Source: Diplonema papillatum
Taxonomy: Eukaryota; Euglenozoa; Diplonemea; Diplonemida; Diplonemidae
Direction: 5' to 3'
Length of the DNA stretch: 64,000 nt
Assembly (NCBI GenBank): GCA_030068145.1
Contig: JAPJBO010000034.1
Span: 248,001-312,000 of the forward strand
Shown in pieces: positions 49,310 through 59,955 of the stretch (position 1 is the stretch's first letter; each line of letters begins with the position of its first letter). A program made the translations under genes and the position numbers. The notes under the pieces were generated by a model. It saw nothing but the letters and a program-made list of their open reading frames with translations. It ran no database searches and was not told the origin of the DNA.

Positions 49310-50638
49310 ATGGGCGCGCCCCTCCCCGAAGACATGCTCTACGACTTCGAGATCAACGCGCACTTCCTCGACCGCCTCCAGGGCTGCGAGTCGCTGGCGC
49401 GCATGCCCGGGCTCTCGCTGGCCTTCCGGCTGTGGGACTTCCAAACGCTGCTCATCCCTCTGCCGACCCCCGCGTGGCTCGGGCACAGCGGCGAAGGGAA
49501 GTGGGTCGTCGAACGGGGGAAGGCCTGCCTGTTCAAACGGAACCCGCAAATCGTGTCGGCCAACTTGCCCCTGTCGGTGGCCTGCCTTCTCGTGCACGAA
49601 CCGGCGGGAACAGACGAGCAGCTGATCCTGTGCAAGGGGTCCTTCGTCGTGACAGAGGGAAGTTCGCAGAAAGCCACGACTTTGAACGTGCTCCGTACCC
49701 GAGAGGAGGTTGTTCTGCGGCATCCCGAGTTAAGCGTGCACGGCAGCGCGAGGTCGGGGTTGCCGGCCTGTCGGTTGTGTGTTACCGTGCGGCTGGCGTG
49801 CGTCGGGCCGCATTGTGCAGGGGACAGGCGTGCATTGTCTGGAGTCCGGCTGATTAAGGAGCTGAGGGAGGCGGAAGGCTACGGCGCGGAGCCGCGGGGC
49901 GCCGGGGGTTGGACCGGCGTCGGCGTGGAAACCGGCGACGACGTTTCGGAGTATTTTAGGCAGAACGTGTCTCCGCAGATCGGGCGGGTGCTGTCGGAAG
50001 TAGTGCGGTACGAGGAGCATCTGCGGGAGCTGAGCGGCGCGTATGGGGACGGGGGGAGGGTGACGATCGCCGACTGCTGCAACGGGTCCCTGCCCGCGTT
50101 CGCAAGCTTCACGCATTGCGTGTCGCTCGTGCAGCAGCTGCAGCACAACGCCGCGAGGCTTCTCCGCACCGTCGACGAAGAATGCGCCCAGCGGGGGTTC
50201 CCGGTCGCCACGCCAATCCCCAAGGTGAAGAGGCTCCGGCGGCAGCGGAAGGCGGCCCCGCCTGCCCGCGGCCAGCGTGGCGGCGCGCCTGTGGACCGAG
50301 CGCTCCTCGACAGCATCCTGGCGTTGCAGGCGCGCGCAGACGCGCACGCCTTGCTTTTCGTCGCGAGCGCCGCGGCGTGCGCGTCGGTGTGCTGCGGGCA
50401 GCGCTTGGCCGATGCGAATTCGAACGCGTTCCCCCCGCCCGAGCGGTCGACCAGTCCGGACTTCCCGAGGAGAATGCAAGACACGTCGCATGTGCCCGAG
50501 TCGCCGTCGGCGGACCCCGACGAGATCGACGAGGACGTGCCGGGCATCCCGCACCATCCAACCAGCGACAACGACGGCTCCATCGTCAGGCACAGCACCG
50601 AGGCCGGAGAGATGTCAGACTTCTCGGAGCCGGGGTAG
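49310..50638 (+). CDS. protein with MAP10-N-like domain
   Basis: A 442-residue product. ATG 49310 has a Kozak-like CACCATGG and starts the coding bias; the frame is open from 49232. Residues about 10-120 resemble the N-terminal domain of microtubule-associated protein 10 (PF14924 type): a leading hydrophobic strand, ALAFRLWDF-like LAFRLWDFQTLLI (37-49), then a V.RGKACLF turn (67-75), NLPLSVACLLVHE and a final LILCKGSFVV. MAP10 binds microtubules and acts in cell division. The rest is not clearly conserved: helices at 170-250, an Arg/Lys-rich stretch near 300-320, and an acidic Ser/Pro tail (about 370-442; EIDEDVPGIP). A role at centrioles or spindle microtubules is inference from one domain resemblance seen by eye. 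Confidence 0.6.
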   Translation: MGAPLPEDMLYDFEINAHFLDRLQGCESLARMPGLSLAFRLWDFQTLLIPLPTPAWLGHSGEGKWVVERGKACLFKRNPQIVSANLPLSVACLLVHEPAGTDEQLILCKGSFVVTEGSSQKATTLNVLRTREEVVLRHPELSVHGSARSGLPACRLCVTVRLACVGPHCAGDRRALSGVRLIKELREAEGYGAEPRGAGGWTGVGVETGDDVSEYFRQNVSPQIGRVLSEVVRYEEHLRELSGAYGDGGRVTIADCCNGSLPAFASFTHCVSLVQQLQHNAARLLRTVDEECAQRGFPVATPIPKVKRLRRQRKAAPPARGQRGGAPVDRALLDSILALQARADAHALLFVASAAACASVCCGQRLADANSNAFPPPERSTSPDFPRRMQDTSHVPESPSADPDEIDEDVPGIPHHPTSDNDGSIVRHSTEAGEMSDFSEPG

Positions 50639-51053
50639 GTACGTTTGCGGGGTGACACGTTGGTCCAGCATCGCTCCCAGAGCTCATTTTCGGCAATGAC
50701 GGAACGGTTACACCCGCACGGCGTGCCTTGCGGAAGGAAGCGGGATTGCTCGTTCTCAACTGGGAACCATCGTTGTGCGCAGTCGTCGACCGAACGGAGA
50801 AGAGAAGCTTCGCCGCAGTCGTCGGGCCGACGGCACGCAGCGAAACGCAAGACAGCGCAGCCGCGTGCGTTTTCGTCTTTCCTTCCGCCGACCACCCCCC
50901 CCCCCCCATCTATAGGCTCGCACTCTTTTTCCTTTTGGTACTTCAACCATCGGCGCTTCACACGGCAACCCCATGTCCACTGCGCTCTGCGGAGTTTACT
51001 TTGCAGATTGCCACCGTAAAAAGAAGACAAGTCAGTGCTGCCTAGTGAGTCGC

Positions 51054-51149
51054 AATCACAATCAGGGCGAGTGCCCCTGAGTTTTTTAACTGATTGCTCA
51101 GACACGGTTGTAGGGGCCTTCTCCCCGTGACGGATTCGCCTGTGCTCTA
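51054..51149 (+). repeat. inverted repeat arm, partner at 54521-54605
   Basis: CACAATCAGGGCGAGTGCCC through CGTGACGGATTCGCCTGTGC matches the reverse complement of 54521-54605 with a small gap. The arms bracket the first exon of the kinase gene, with the second arm inside its intron. A fragment of the same family, CTGCCTAGCGAGTCGC, is at about 53919. Confidence 0.7.
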
Positions 51150-51207
51150 GTAGCACGGGTGGTCCTGACTGTGACGAGCAACGAACAGCCGCCTGACACA
51201 CCCCGCA

Positions 51208-51306
51208 GTCCTGCCTGCAGACACTCAGGTTCCGCGCTGATGATGGTCCGCCTTATGTGTCCGTGGCTTAAAGCACCGAAACACGGCGCAGACGGGACCT
51301 GTGTTG
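51208..51306 (+). repeat. direct repeat, partner at 46456-46555
   Basis: Second member of the pair described at 46456. It runs directly into the tandem array that follows. Confidence 0.6.
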
Positions 51307-51310
51307 GATT

Positions 51311-51800
51311 TCCCCCGTAGACTCGGCGGAAACAGAAAAAAGCTCGGTTCCAAACAGCACCTGCCCAGTTTGCTGAAAACAAGCGCAGAATTGGAAGAAC
51401 GATCCGTTGTACCGGTGGCTGTATTCCGTCATTGGTCAAAGCATCAGATAGTAGACTTTCTTCCGCGTAGGCTCGGCGGAAACAGAAAGAAGCTCGGTTC
51501 CAAACAGCTCCTGCCCAGTTTGCTGAAAACAAGCGCAGAATTGGAAGAATGATCCGTTGTACCGGTGGCTGTATTCCGTCATCGGAGTCTTCCACCAAAG
51601 CATCAGAGTAGTAGACTTTCTTCCGCCGCCCCCCCGTAGGCTCGGCGGAAACAGAAAAAAGCTCGGTTCCAAACAGCTCCTGCCCAGTTTGCTGAAAGCA
51701 AGCGCAGAATTGGAAGAACGATCCGTTGTACCGGTGGCTGTATTCCGTCACCGGAGTCTTCCACCAAAGCATCAGCGTAGTAGACTTTCTTCCGCCGCAG
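51311..51800 (+). repeat. three-copy tandem array of ~150-169 bases
   Basis: Units start with GTAGRCTCGGCGGAAACAGA at about 51317, 51467 and 51636. Each contains CTGCCCAGTTTGCTGAAA, GCAGAATTGGAAGAA and CCGGTGGCTGTATTCCGTCA. Units 2 and 3 add GAGTCTTCCACCAAAGCATC, which explains the longer period. The frames seen on both strands are due to the repetition and not to a gene. Confidence 0.9.
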
Positions 51801-52569
51801 GTCTCAACTTTGTGCAGCATATTGCGGGGGCTTGCGGTCCTTGAGCCATCTATCGGGGGGAGCATGTGATACACTGCCATAAAAGGTCCTCCCAGCCCGA
51901 ATGGCGCGAGCAGAAAATAACAGTAGGCCTCTTCCGGCGCTTCGAAGGTTTGCGTGAACACGCACTGCCAGACCGCAACCTTAGTGCAAACTAGCGGAAC
52001 TGACATTTTCCTTCGGTAAGTTGTAGCACGCCGCCAACTACTTATTTCTGGGTACCAACAATGCTTTGCACGCCGACAGCTACCTATTTCTTGGTACGAA
52101 CAATGCTTTGACAACACAACAACACACAAAAACAACAGCAACATAGATTTTTCTCTTCCCCGATCGATAGACTTCTAGCTAGCATCCATTCCTTATCCGC
52201 AGCGCCCGCGTTGTCCTTTTTTCGGTTTCTCCTTTGTCTCGGAGCAAACCCGAGATATTGCACGTGCATGAGTGGATATGCGAAGGAAAACATGCAAAGA
52301 ATCGCACGCCCAAAAACGAAGCGTCTCCGACAAATGCAACCGGGCATGATGACGATGCAGCGCGCTCATCAACGAGGAGAGGGCCTCGCGCCCTCTTCAG
52401 AGACACAAGTGAGGTCAAGTATTACACATTCTCGCGTCCACCAAAGTTACTCAGACCGACCCCACCCAACGCAGGAAATACCACACTCCGAAGACACCAA
52501 AAAAAAAAAAAAAACTTTAAAAGCCGAGGAGTCGACGACGGCAGCGCCTTCGCAGGGGCGCCCCGGCTG

Positions 52570-55413
52570 ATGCACGGGCGCCTCTTCGAAAATGAAGGGG
52601 AACTCGAGCTGATGGACCACGACCACGCAAAGGCGAGCGCGCGGCCCGACGACAGAATCGACCTGCAGAGCGACGGGCAGAGCAGCAGTCCGACCAGCGA
52701 AGACAAGGCGCCGATACTCAACTCGGCAAGCTTCGCGTCGAGGGACGAGGAGGAAGACGACGACGACGAAGAAGAAGACGAAAACGAAGGCCCCCCCACA
52801 GATCCCGAGCTCCTTTGCTCGCCGGACAAGGATTTGCCGGCGCCGACGACTCCCGACGGGCCGGACACACTTCGGCACGCAGCGAACGACGAGAACTCGT
52901 CGTCCTCTTCCGCTTCGTTTTCCCCCCGGCGCATCCACGGCAGCAGCCTTGAAACGTTCAAGTACAAGGCCTCCGGGCACCACCTCATGTTCCGCACGAG
53001 GGACGGGCAGATCGCGAAGGAGTCGACGCACCGGGAGGAAAGCTTCTACACGTGCCCCGAGGGAACCGTGTTCGCGCCGTTCATCGCGCAGTACGCGGGG
53101 TCCGCGTACATCAGCTCGAAGGACATCACGCGTCTCGTGAAGGAGGAGCAAGGGCTCGACCAAGCGGTGCCCGCCGGCCTGCAGGAACCGCACGCGGAAG
53201 CCGGCCCCGAGGCGAAGTCCGCCGACGCGGTCGGGATCTTCCCCCACTACCCGCCGCAAGCCGTCAAGTTCCTGCTGCTGAGGGACGTCATCAGCGGCTT
53301 CTCGAAGCCTTGCATCCTCGACATCAAAATGGGCATCCGGGGATATGGCCTCAACGCGAGCCCGACGAAGCGGAAGAGCAAAACGTCGAAGGCCAACCAG
53401 ACCACCAGCAGCACCCTCGGGGTATGTCGTTTCACCGCGTTCTCTAGCCATATCCAGACCCTACCTGCGGAGTCTTACACTCCCTGCTACCCTTTTTTCC
53501 TTTCCCCTATTTTATTTTACACGTTCTTCGACGAAAACTTGATGCTAGCATCAAACGTGCATGCGAGGCAGTGTTCTGCCTAAACATTAAACTAAGTCCC
53601 TCCCCCCCCCCCCTCGCTGCTCAACATGTATGCACGCGGGGGGCTCAGGGCCACATTCATTGCGAATGTGTTCGTGGTGTCGGCCGCAGGAGTCTTTTTT
53701 GGCTACCCAAAGAGAGTAAAAGAGTGAAAGAGTACGTACAGTATTCATCATAATCACACTAATGCAACAATTTTACTACAGTAGTAGTAGAGAAGAGAAC
53801 GACTGTAAAAGAACGGAGGTAGCACAAACTACCAGACCAGCGGAGGCCACCGCAAAAAGATCTCTTACCTTTTCCTTATCCCTCAAAACCAGCACCAGTA
53901 ACAACGACCCCACCCTCGCTGCCTAGCGAGTCGCGGCCAACTTTTTTGGAGGAACTGGCCCTTAGAAGCCTTGCTGTGGGCCAACTCTTTTGGAGGAACT
54001 GGCCTTTAGAAGCCTTGATGTGGGCCGACTCTTCTGGAGGGACTGGCTTTTAGAAGCCTTGATGCCAACTTTTCTGGAGGGACATGCTAACGAGGACCAC
54101 GCAACGCGCCGTTCGTTGCTGCAACTCGTGTGGCGGTTGCAATCGTTGCTGGCAGCTTACAGACGGTCAGTCAGAATCAGACTCAGAACTAAAGGAATGA
54201 AATACTCGACGTAGCTGCTTTGACTCCGAATGGAAGGGAGGAAATAGAGGTAGAGGGGCAAATACAAACAAATTCTGAATAGTTCTTTGCTTACACCACC
54301 AGAAGAAAAGGGAGTGTGAGTACATGGGGTATATGGCCTTCAAGGGTGGGGGGTCGTAAAATAAGTGGTTGTTTGTAGATCAGTACACCCTTAAACTACG
54401 CCTAGCACGCAGCCAGGCGGTCTTTAGCGGACCTCCAGTACATTAGACAGAGCACTGTCTCCATGCATGGTTGATGCTAGCATCAAGTCTTCTTCAAGGG
54501 TGGGGGCTATTGCAAGAACTACGAGAGCACAGGCGAATCCGTCACGGGCTACAACCGTGTCTGAGCAATCAGTTAAAAAACTCAGGGCACTCGCCCTGAT
54601 TGTGACTAAGGTTTCTAAAGGCCAGTTCCTCCAGAAAAGTCGGCACACATCCAGGCTTCGAAAGGCAAGTCCTTCCAGAAAAGTTGGCATCAAGCCGATG
54701 AACCCGTACGAGCCGTTTCAACTTGCAGCTGCTGTTTGCGCTGCCGCGCCGCGGCCGCCTTACGCCTCTCGTTTGTTTGCAAGTGCTTCCGGCCTTGTTT
54801 CCGAGCTGGAGCGGCACATATTACTACTAAACTATAGCTAAGGTTAAAGACTTCTGAGATGTTCCAGAGTTCCAAACAAACCTTCACGCTGAAAACTCAC
54901 TCCTTACAGCTGCGCATGCACGGGATGAAGCGTTGGGATCCCGTCAACAACAAGTACCAGCACTTCAACAAATTGCAAGGCCGCGAGCTCCGTGACGACA
55001 CCATTGCACGATGGATGACGCAGTTCTTCGTCACCGACACCAGCGAAAAGCCAAACAAGCCGTTGGTCCTGGCGGTGCTGCAGCGCCTGGAGCAGCTGAA
55101 AGAGATCTTCGAGACGCAAGAGCTCTTCCACTTCTACACCTCCTCCCTTCTGGTCTTCTACGACCTTGAGCGTCCTGTCCAAACCGCCGACATTTGCATG
55201 GTCGACTTCGCCTTTACTTACCCTGTCTCCGATGTTCTCGCGATAGAGCCCATGCAGTCTAAACGTGACGAGGACTACCTCTTCGGCCTAAGCAACCTCA
55301 TCAACCTGCACAAAGCGATTCTCTCAAACGGGAAGCTCAAACCTGTGCCAAAGCCGAAACCCTGCTTGCCTCCTTCGCCGTCGGCTTCGTTTGAGAACAG
55401 AGACCCCTCTTGA
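52570..55413 (+). CDS. inositol polyphosphate kinase, IP6K/Kcs1-like, two exons
   Basis: Exons are 52570-53421 and 54910-55413, giving 451 residues. Inositol polyphosphate kinases phosphorylate soluble inositol phosphates; the IP6K branch makes pyrophosphate-containing InsP7. Visible motifs are P247-CILDIKMG-255 (family PxxxDxKxG, inositol-binding and catalytic), TTSSTLG at the end of exon 1, LRMHGMKRW at the start of exon 2, SSLLVFYD (362-369), VDFAFT (382-387, usually DFxHT, so the His is Phe here) and DEDYLFGLSNLI (404-415). The junction GGG|GTATGT...CCTTACAG|CTG is phase 0 and restores the family's continuous TTSxxLGxRxxG. Residues 1-125 are acidic and Ser-rich, typical of the disordered N terminus of these kinases. 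The start at 52570 follows an A run and is the first ATG with coding bias. Confidence 0.88.
53535..54492. mobile_element. ~960-bp TIR element inside the kinase intron
   Basis: The left end AAAACTTGATGCTAGCATCA, then GTGCATGCGAGGCAGTGTTC and CTGCCTAA, is mirrored by the right end at about 54441-54492 (reverse complement, a few mismatches over about 50 bases). A related single end occurs at 59878-59955. The tips contain the palindrome TTGATGCTAGCATCAA. No transposase frame is visible, so it is non-autonomous. Confidence 0.75.
53938..54086 (+). repeat. short tandem array, ~47-base unit, inverted partner at 54607-54692
   Basis: TTTTGGAGGAACTGGCC, then TTAGAAGCCTTG and TGTGGGCC, is repeated about three and a half times with variation. 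The reverse complement of two units lies at 54607-54692, so the intron can fold back on itself around a loop of about 520 bases. Confidence 0.8.
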
Positions 55414-55774
55414 CGCTGGAAGCGCCTCCGTGCGTACGTTTGATCTCTTGATCACCCACGAGGTCCCTGAGCAAATATCGGGGTGCACGTCCTGCAGACA
55501 GAGGATCGGGGGCTGGAAGGGAGCAAAGAGAACGTTGCCATCGCCCGCCCGCGAAGACCTCTTCGGACACCGTCCGTTCCCTGACGGAGAGCCGGCCGGG
55601 GCTCACTTCACCACTGCAGCAGCACAGCGTGGCGGTGTTGGACCCCACGCAAACAACCCCGCCCAGTCGTTGTCGTCAGGGGATTAGCTTCTGTATCCAC
55701 ATTAGGACTGTCGGTCCAATTTGGAAAAGCCGGCGGGGAAAAAGAGAGAAGAAGAAAAAGGCCGCTCCTGGTCC

Positions 55775-56003
55775 AGGAACGTGACGGTCAACCACAGCTT
55801 GCAAGGCCTGTGTCGGAGGCAGCACAGTACTACAACCCCGTCCGCTCTGCCCTGCGGCTGACCGTCTCGACGAGCTTGTGGTCAGCGCAAGCGCCAAGCC
55901 CCAAGGTGCGCCACGCCTTGATGCTTTAGTTTGGGAAATCGGTAGCCACTTGACCCGTAGGCCCGTGGCTCTGCAGTACCGCCGAACACGTGAAGCTTGG
56001 CTC
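55775..56003 (-). repeat. inverted partner of the 4676-4905 repeat
   Basis: Read as reverse complement, this matches 4676-4905 over its whole length with dispersed changes, including GCATCAAGGCGTGG and the CGTTCCTGGACC end. Confidence 0.6.
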
Positions 56004-56388
56004 CCGTGTAGCAGGCTTTCCCTGGTACCCGGGCGGGGAAAAAGAAGAAAATAAAATGGCACACCATCACCCAGGCCCCCGGCAGAGGTGGCCGATGTGC
56101 AATTCGAGGCACTCAGGGCCCAGCCTTGTCGACGTCGCGTCGCGCTGTGTTAAGCCCACTCCTGAGTGAGGACGCAAAAAGCCGGTGGCGGTCTAAATGT
56201 GGAAAATATGCCGGAAACCAAGCCAATGCCCTGGTCGTCGTCAGCCAAAAAAAAAAAGAAAAAGAAACACCGAAGGCGCTTTGACGTCTGTCGTATTGAT
56301 CATTCCGCAACGAACGGTCAGCAGGTAAATCGTCGCATGACGACGACGGATCCTTACCCTATACGCGCGAGCAGTCTTACTTTTTCCT

Positions 56389-56485
56389 CGTATAAGCACC
56401 TGCTTTGTAGAAAATACTCGAGGAGGCTGCTAGTTGCAAAAAAAAAGCCTGCATCGAAATAAGCGCAAGGCAGCCCTCGAGGATT
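56389..56485 (+). mobile_element. ~215-bp dispersed element, copy 11 (internal deletion)
   Basis: Both ends are present (GTATAAGCACCTGCTTTGTA and GCGCAAGGCAGCCCTCGAGG), but about 120 internal bases are missing, replaced by a short A run. The retained ends make it a useful marker of the mobile unit's limits. Confidence 0.75.
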
Positions 56486-57170
56486 GTTCATAGTACGGGA
56501 AGGAAATATTTCCGGAACGGTTGCACATGAAACAGAAAACGAAGCCGCCGAAAAAGTGCTGATGCAGCAAAAAACGCCAGAGAAGCTTATACCCTGCACG
56601 TCGTGTTCATCACCATTTGATCAGTTGATGCTGGTCGTCCGTTACTTCGTTTATCAGTGCAAGCCCGAACCCCGGAAATGTTCGTTTTTTCTTGAACGGG
56701 AAAAACACGCAGTCTTTTATCCCCGAGGTTTTATTATCCTGCAATCGAACCAGGTTGTAATACCTAAGCACATACACACCTTCTCCGGTAGCTCCCGGCT
56801 CAGCCGACTCTCGCGGCCTTCTTAAAAGGTGCTTCCTCACGGGCCCCGACGCACGCCTGCGTCCTCTCCATCCAACCCTCTGTTTCGTGCCAGAATTGGT
56901 AGCGGACGTCTTGTGGTGTTCTGATGCGATTTCGAATCTGGCCCATACAATTAATAGCTGGTGACCTCACAAGTCGGTCCACTCGTGGTGTACCTTGGTA
57001 CCGTGATAGTTCCAGGATAGAATGCAGAGAATGAAAAGAACTGTAGCGATGGCCTGCTTAGTCACTGGTCACTACTCTTCGATCGGATCGTCATGGACAA
57101 CCGGCGAATCGATTCAATTGCAGCAGGAGTTGGTCCGGCTTACTTGTCAGGGTTAGAGCCCAGGCCTCGG

Positions 57171-57390
57171 AAATACTCGAGGGGCTGTCTTGTGCTTACT
57201 TCGAAGGAGGCTAGAGGGGGAGAAAACAATACAACTACAAAGTGGGTATTTTTTGTTGAACGCTTACGCCCGCCACTAGACCCAGATTTACCTGTGTTTC
57301 GTGTGGGCTACAGCACATTTACCTCCTTTGATCTATCGCAACTGGCAGTCTCCTCAAGCATTTCCTACAAAGCAGGTGCTTATACAAAAA
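57171..57390 (-). mobile_element. ~215-bp dispersed element, copy 12
   Basis: A full-length reversed copy, very similar to copies 1 and 9, with all internal landmarks intact. Confidence 0.85.
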
Positions 57391-57399
57391 AAGAATAGG

Positions 57400-57535
57400 C
57401 GTGTGTTTGTTTGTGCGTGCAGAGGGAGGATTAGCCTAGTGGATGATAGTGAGTGAATTTGCTCGTTGGGCTAATCTTCTTCCAAACACGCTGCCAGCGT
57501 TCTCTTTCGTGTTTACAATGCCTTGTTACTACGAA
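57400..57535 (-). repeat. inverted partner of the 5813-5955 repeat
   Basis: It follows copy 12 directly and contains the reverse complements of the sub-blocks listed for 5813-5955, in the expected order. Confidence 0.55.
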
Positions 57536-59146
57536 GAAATCAGAGTGCCAGGCGAAAATGCACCCTGTGTTTTTATCCAGAATCCTGGACATCTCCCCTG
57601 ATGGATTTCATTTTATTTCCCTTCTCTGGCCCGCTAGCAGCGACGGACCTCGCTTCGCGGTGCCAGCACGAGGGGAGAACTTGGAGATACAGAGAAAGAA
57701 GGTCCTTGGTAACCGTCGCACACGATACCAGGTAATCGGATCTTTTCCAAATGGGTGGGCCGAGAACCCAGTTCTTTCACACTCCGCTACCCAACGATAT
57801 GAGAGCCTCACGTTTTTCCGCAGTTCGTTGGTACTCAGTGCTGCAACGAATATCCAACCCTGCTTCGGATTGCACGCACCCTCCCTATTTTGCAAAACGG
57901 GGTCAAGGCAAAGTATTCCAAAAAAAACATACGCTAAAAAAGAAATTGCAACAAATATAAAAAGGAAACGGCAGGAAAAAATGGAAAGAAGCATAAGGAT
58001 TAAGTGAACGGACCTCGGGGGGGCCTCTGTGTCATTCCCTTCATGTCTTTTCTCCCAGATTCGTGTCCATTTTGTCATTCTTACCACCGCCACTCCCCCC
58101 TCTTTTCTCCTGCATATTACCCACCCCGTCCCCTTTGTTTTTTTTTTTACATTTTCTGTTTGTTCGATCGTCATCCACGTGTTTGGTTCTTTCTGCCGGA
58201 AAACCTGCTGCTTTTCTGGGCGGAAGCACAAACTCGCTCCGACGCAACTCAAAAGCACTCCACGAGGAAGGGGGACCGCAAAGCACACAATGCCCACGCG
58301 CATTCGGTTGTGCGCGTCGCGTAAGGTGTTCTGAGGGCCTTCCAGGGTGCTTTGGTGGTCTTGCAAGGTGTTGGGGGAAGCTTACCTACGATCTTCTTTT
58401 CTGGGATCGCAGTCACATCCAGCCACCCTGCAAACTGGCCATTTTTTCAAAAGAAATGGCCAGCTTGGGAAAGGAAGTTCGATTCGCGAAAATAACTAAA
58501 CGACGGACAGATATTCTTGGTGGAGTCGCACCTCTTGACGTGTGCTTTCGCCGCCAGCAGTGGGTGGGCCATGCCAAAGGCGTGACACCAGTCCATGCCA
58601 AACAAGAGCGAGGACGGAGTTGAGGCGTGTGTATGTTGTTAGATGTCCCCTATTGTGTTGGCGGCGAACCCACGCCGACAGCAAGCACGCACGGTTGGGT
58701 ACCTCGCGGTCGGGCGCAAATATTGAGGTGCGCACAGCTGCCGCTGCATGTGATTCTCAGGCGCCCATCAGGGGATCAAACCAAAAACTTTAACTCTAAA
58801 AACTATAACTCTAAAAAGAAAACCCCAGTGATTGGTGGTATGTAAATAGGATGAGGAGCTGTAAATGCAAGCGGGTAATGAGAGCCTGGCTGAAAAGAAG
58901 CTCGTTGTAAGGAAAGAACGACAGACGAAAACTCCTTTAGTCTAAAAGGTTCGAACGACGTAAATCGTCAACCGTACAAAATGCTCACTTTGTCAAACAG
59001 CAAAACTACATTCTCAACTCTAGAACAGGAACGAAACGAACCTCCCAGAGGAGGATTGTGCGACACGGGTCTGGTCGCCTCAAGCAGAGGACCTTGCTCC
59101 GCCTTCAGATTTGGTGTAGCCACTGCGTGGTCCCTTGGGGTCCTGA

Positions 59147-59400
59147 TGCGTAAGCGTTCAACAAACAAGACCCTGTATTGTTTCAAAGCACAGACACAAA
59201 GATAGCTCAAAGCATTTGCAAAATAACACGAAAAGCCTCCAGGCAAAACCCCGTTTTCACATTTCTCCCCCTCTAGCCTCCTTCGAAGTAAGCACAAGGC
59301 AGCCCCTCGAGTATTTTTGTATAAGCACCTGCTTTGTAGGAAATACTTGGGGAGGCTGCCAGCTGCAAAAGATCAAAGGAGGTAAATGTGCTGTAGCCTA
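59147..59400 (+). mobile_element. ~215-bp dispersed element, copy 13 (order of halves exchanged)
   Basis: The 3' half of the element (GCGTAAGCGTTCAACAAACA ... CCTCGAGTATTTTT, 59147-59317) comes first, and the 5' half (GTATAAGCACCTGCTTTGTA ... GTGCTGTAGCC, 59318-59398) follows with no spacer. The join is end-to-start, as in a head-to-tail tandem or a circular intermediate opened internally. The first half is also interrupted by the short repeat shared with 4965-5050. Confidence 0.8.
59188..59266 (+). repeat. short dispersed repeat shared with 4965-5050
   Basis: An insert within copy 13 between the GTATTGTTT and CTCCCCCTCTAGCC landmarks. It matches 4965-5050 closely. Confidence 0.6.
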
Positions 59401-59877
59401 CACGTTACGTGTGCGGAGATTGCGTCCAACGCTGTGAGGTAGTCGCACGTCCTCGGTTGCCGTGTTGGGCGGGCGATCTGATGTTATTTCGTCACAAACC
59501 GGAGTATTTCGAACCGAGTCATACTTCAGTGATGCCGCCCCAGTACTGCGGAGCGGCACGTTGTCCTTCGCTTGGAGGGAAGCACGCCGAGCACAGGAGC
59601 CTGTGGCCCGCCTTGAGAACTCTCGAGTCCGGCATGTGTGCCGTTTACGGGGTACATGTCGGCTTCCTAGTCGTGGGGGACCAAGGTAGGCACTCTCACA
59701 CCACTCAAACATGGGACCAAAGCACACGCCGAGCAAGGGCCCATTTGTTGCTCTTCGCAACGACAACTTCCCGCGTCGGCAGCGGGTTTGCCCCTGCGGG
59801 CGGCGACGGTGACCGACCACGCCTTAGGCTGCCGACTAAACGAATCGGCGTGAAGGCGAGACAGACCCGCTATGCAC

Positions 59878-59955
59878 GTTTGATGCCAGCACCAAACACG
59901 CATGCCTGAGAGAAACATGTGCGAGGGGCGGTGTTCTGCCCGAACATCAAACTAA
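59878..59955 (+). repeat. solitary end related to the kinase-intron TIR element
   Basis: GTTTGATGCCAGCACCAAAC, CGCATGC, GGTGTTCTGCC and AACATCAAACTAAATTC correspond to the left end at 53538-53595, with an insert of about 25 bases. I see no opposite end nearby. Confidence 0.55.

Larger units (their letters stand above)
50639..52569. other. repeat-bearing intergenic stretch
   Basis: No gene is supported. It holds a C run near 50896, one arm of an inverted pair (51054-51149), the second member of the direct pair (51208-51306), a three-copy tandem array (51311-51800) and an A run (52499-52514). Confidence 0.55.
53422..54909 (+). other. kinase gene intron with inserted elements
   Basis: A 1488-base GTATGT...TTACAG interval confirmed by the protein motif that spans it. 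It carries a TIR element (53535-54492), a short tandem array (53938-54086) with an inverted partner (54607-54692), and the arm at 54521-54605. Confidence 0.85.

Noticed and set aside
49051-49857. Alternative + frame of 268 codons overlapping the MAP10-like gene
   Set aside because: Out of phase with the motif-bearing frame; Arg/Ala-rich shadow.
51098-52144. Minus-strand 348-codon frame with repeated FFQFCACFQQTGQELFGTEL-type blocks
   Set aside because: The repeated blocks are the tandem DNA array read in one frame; no start context or codon bias.
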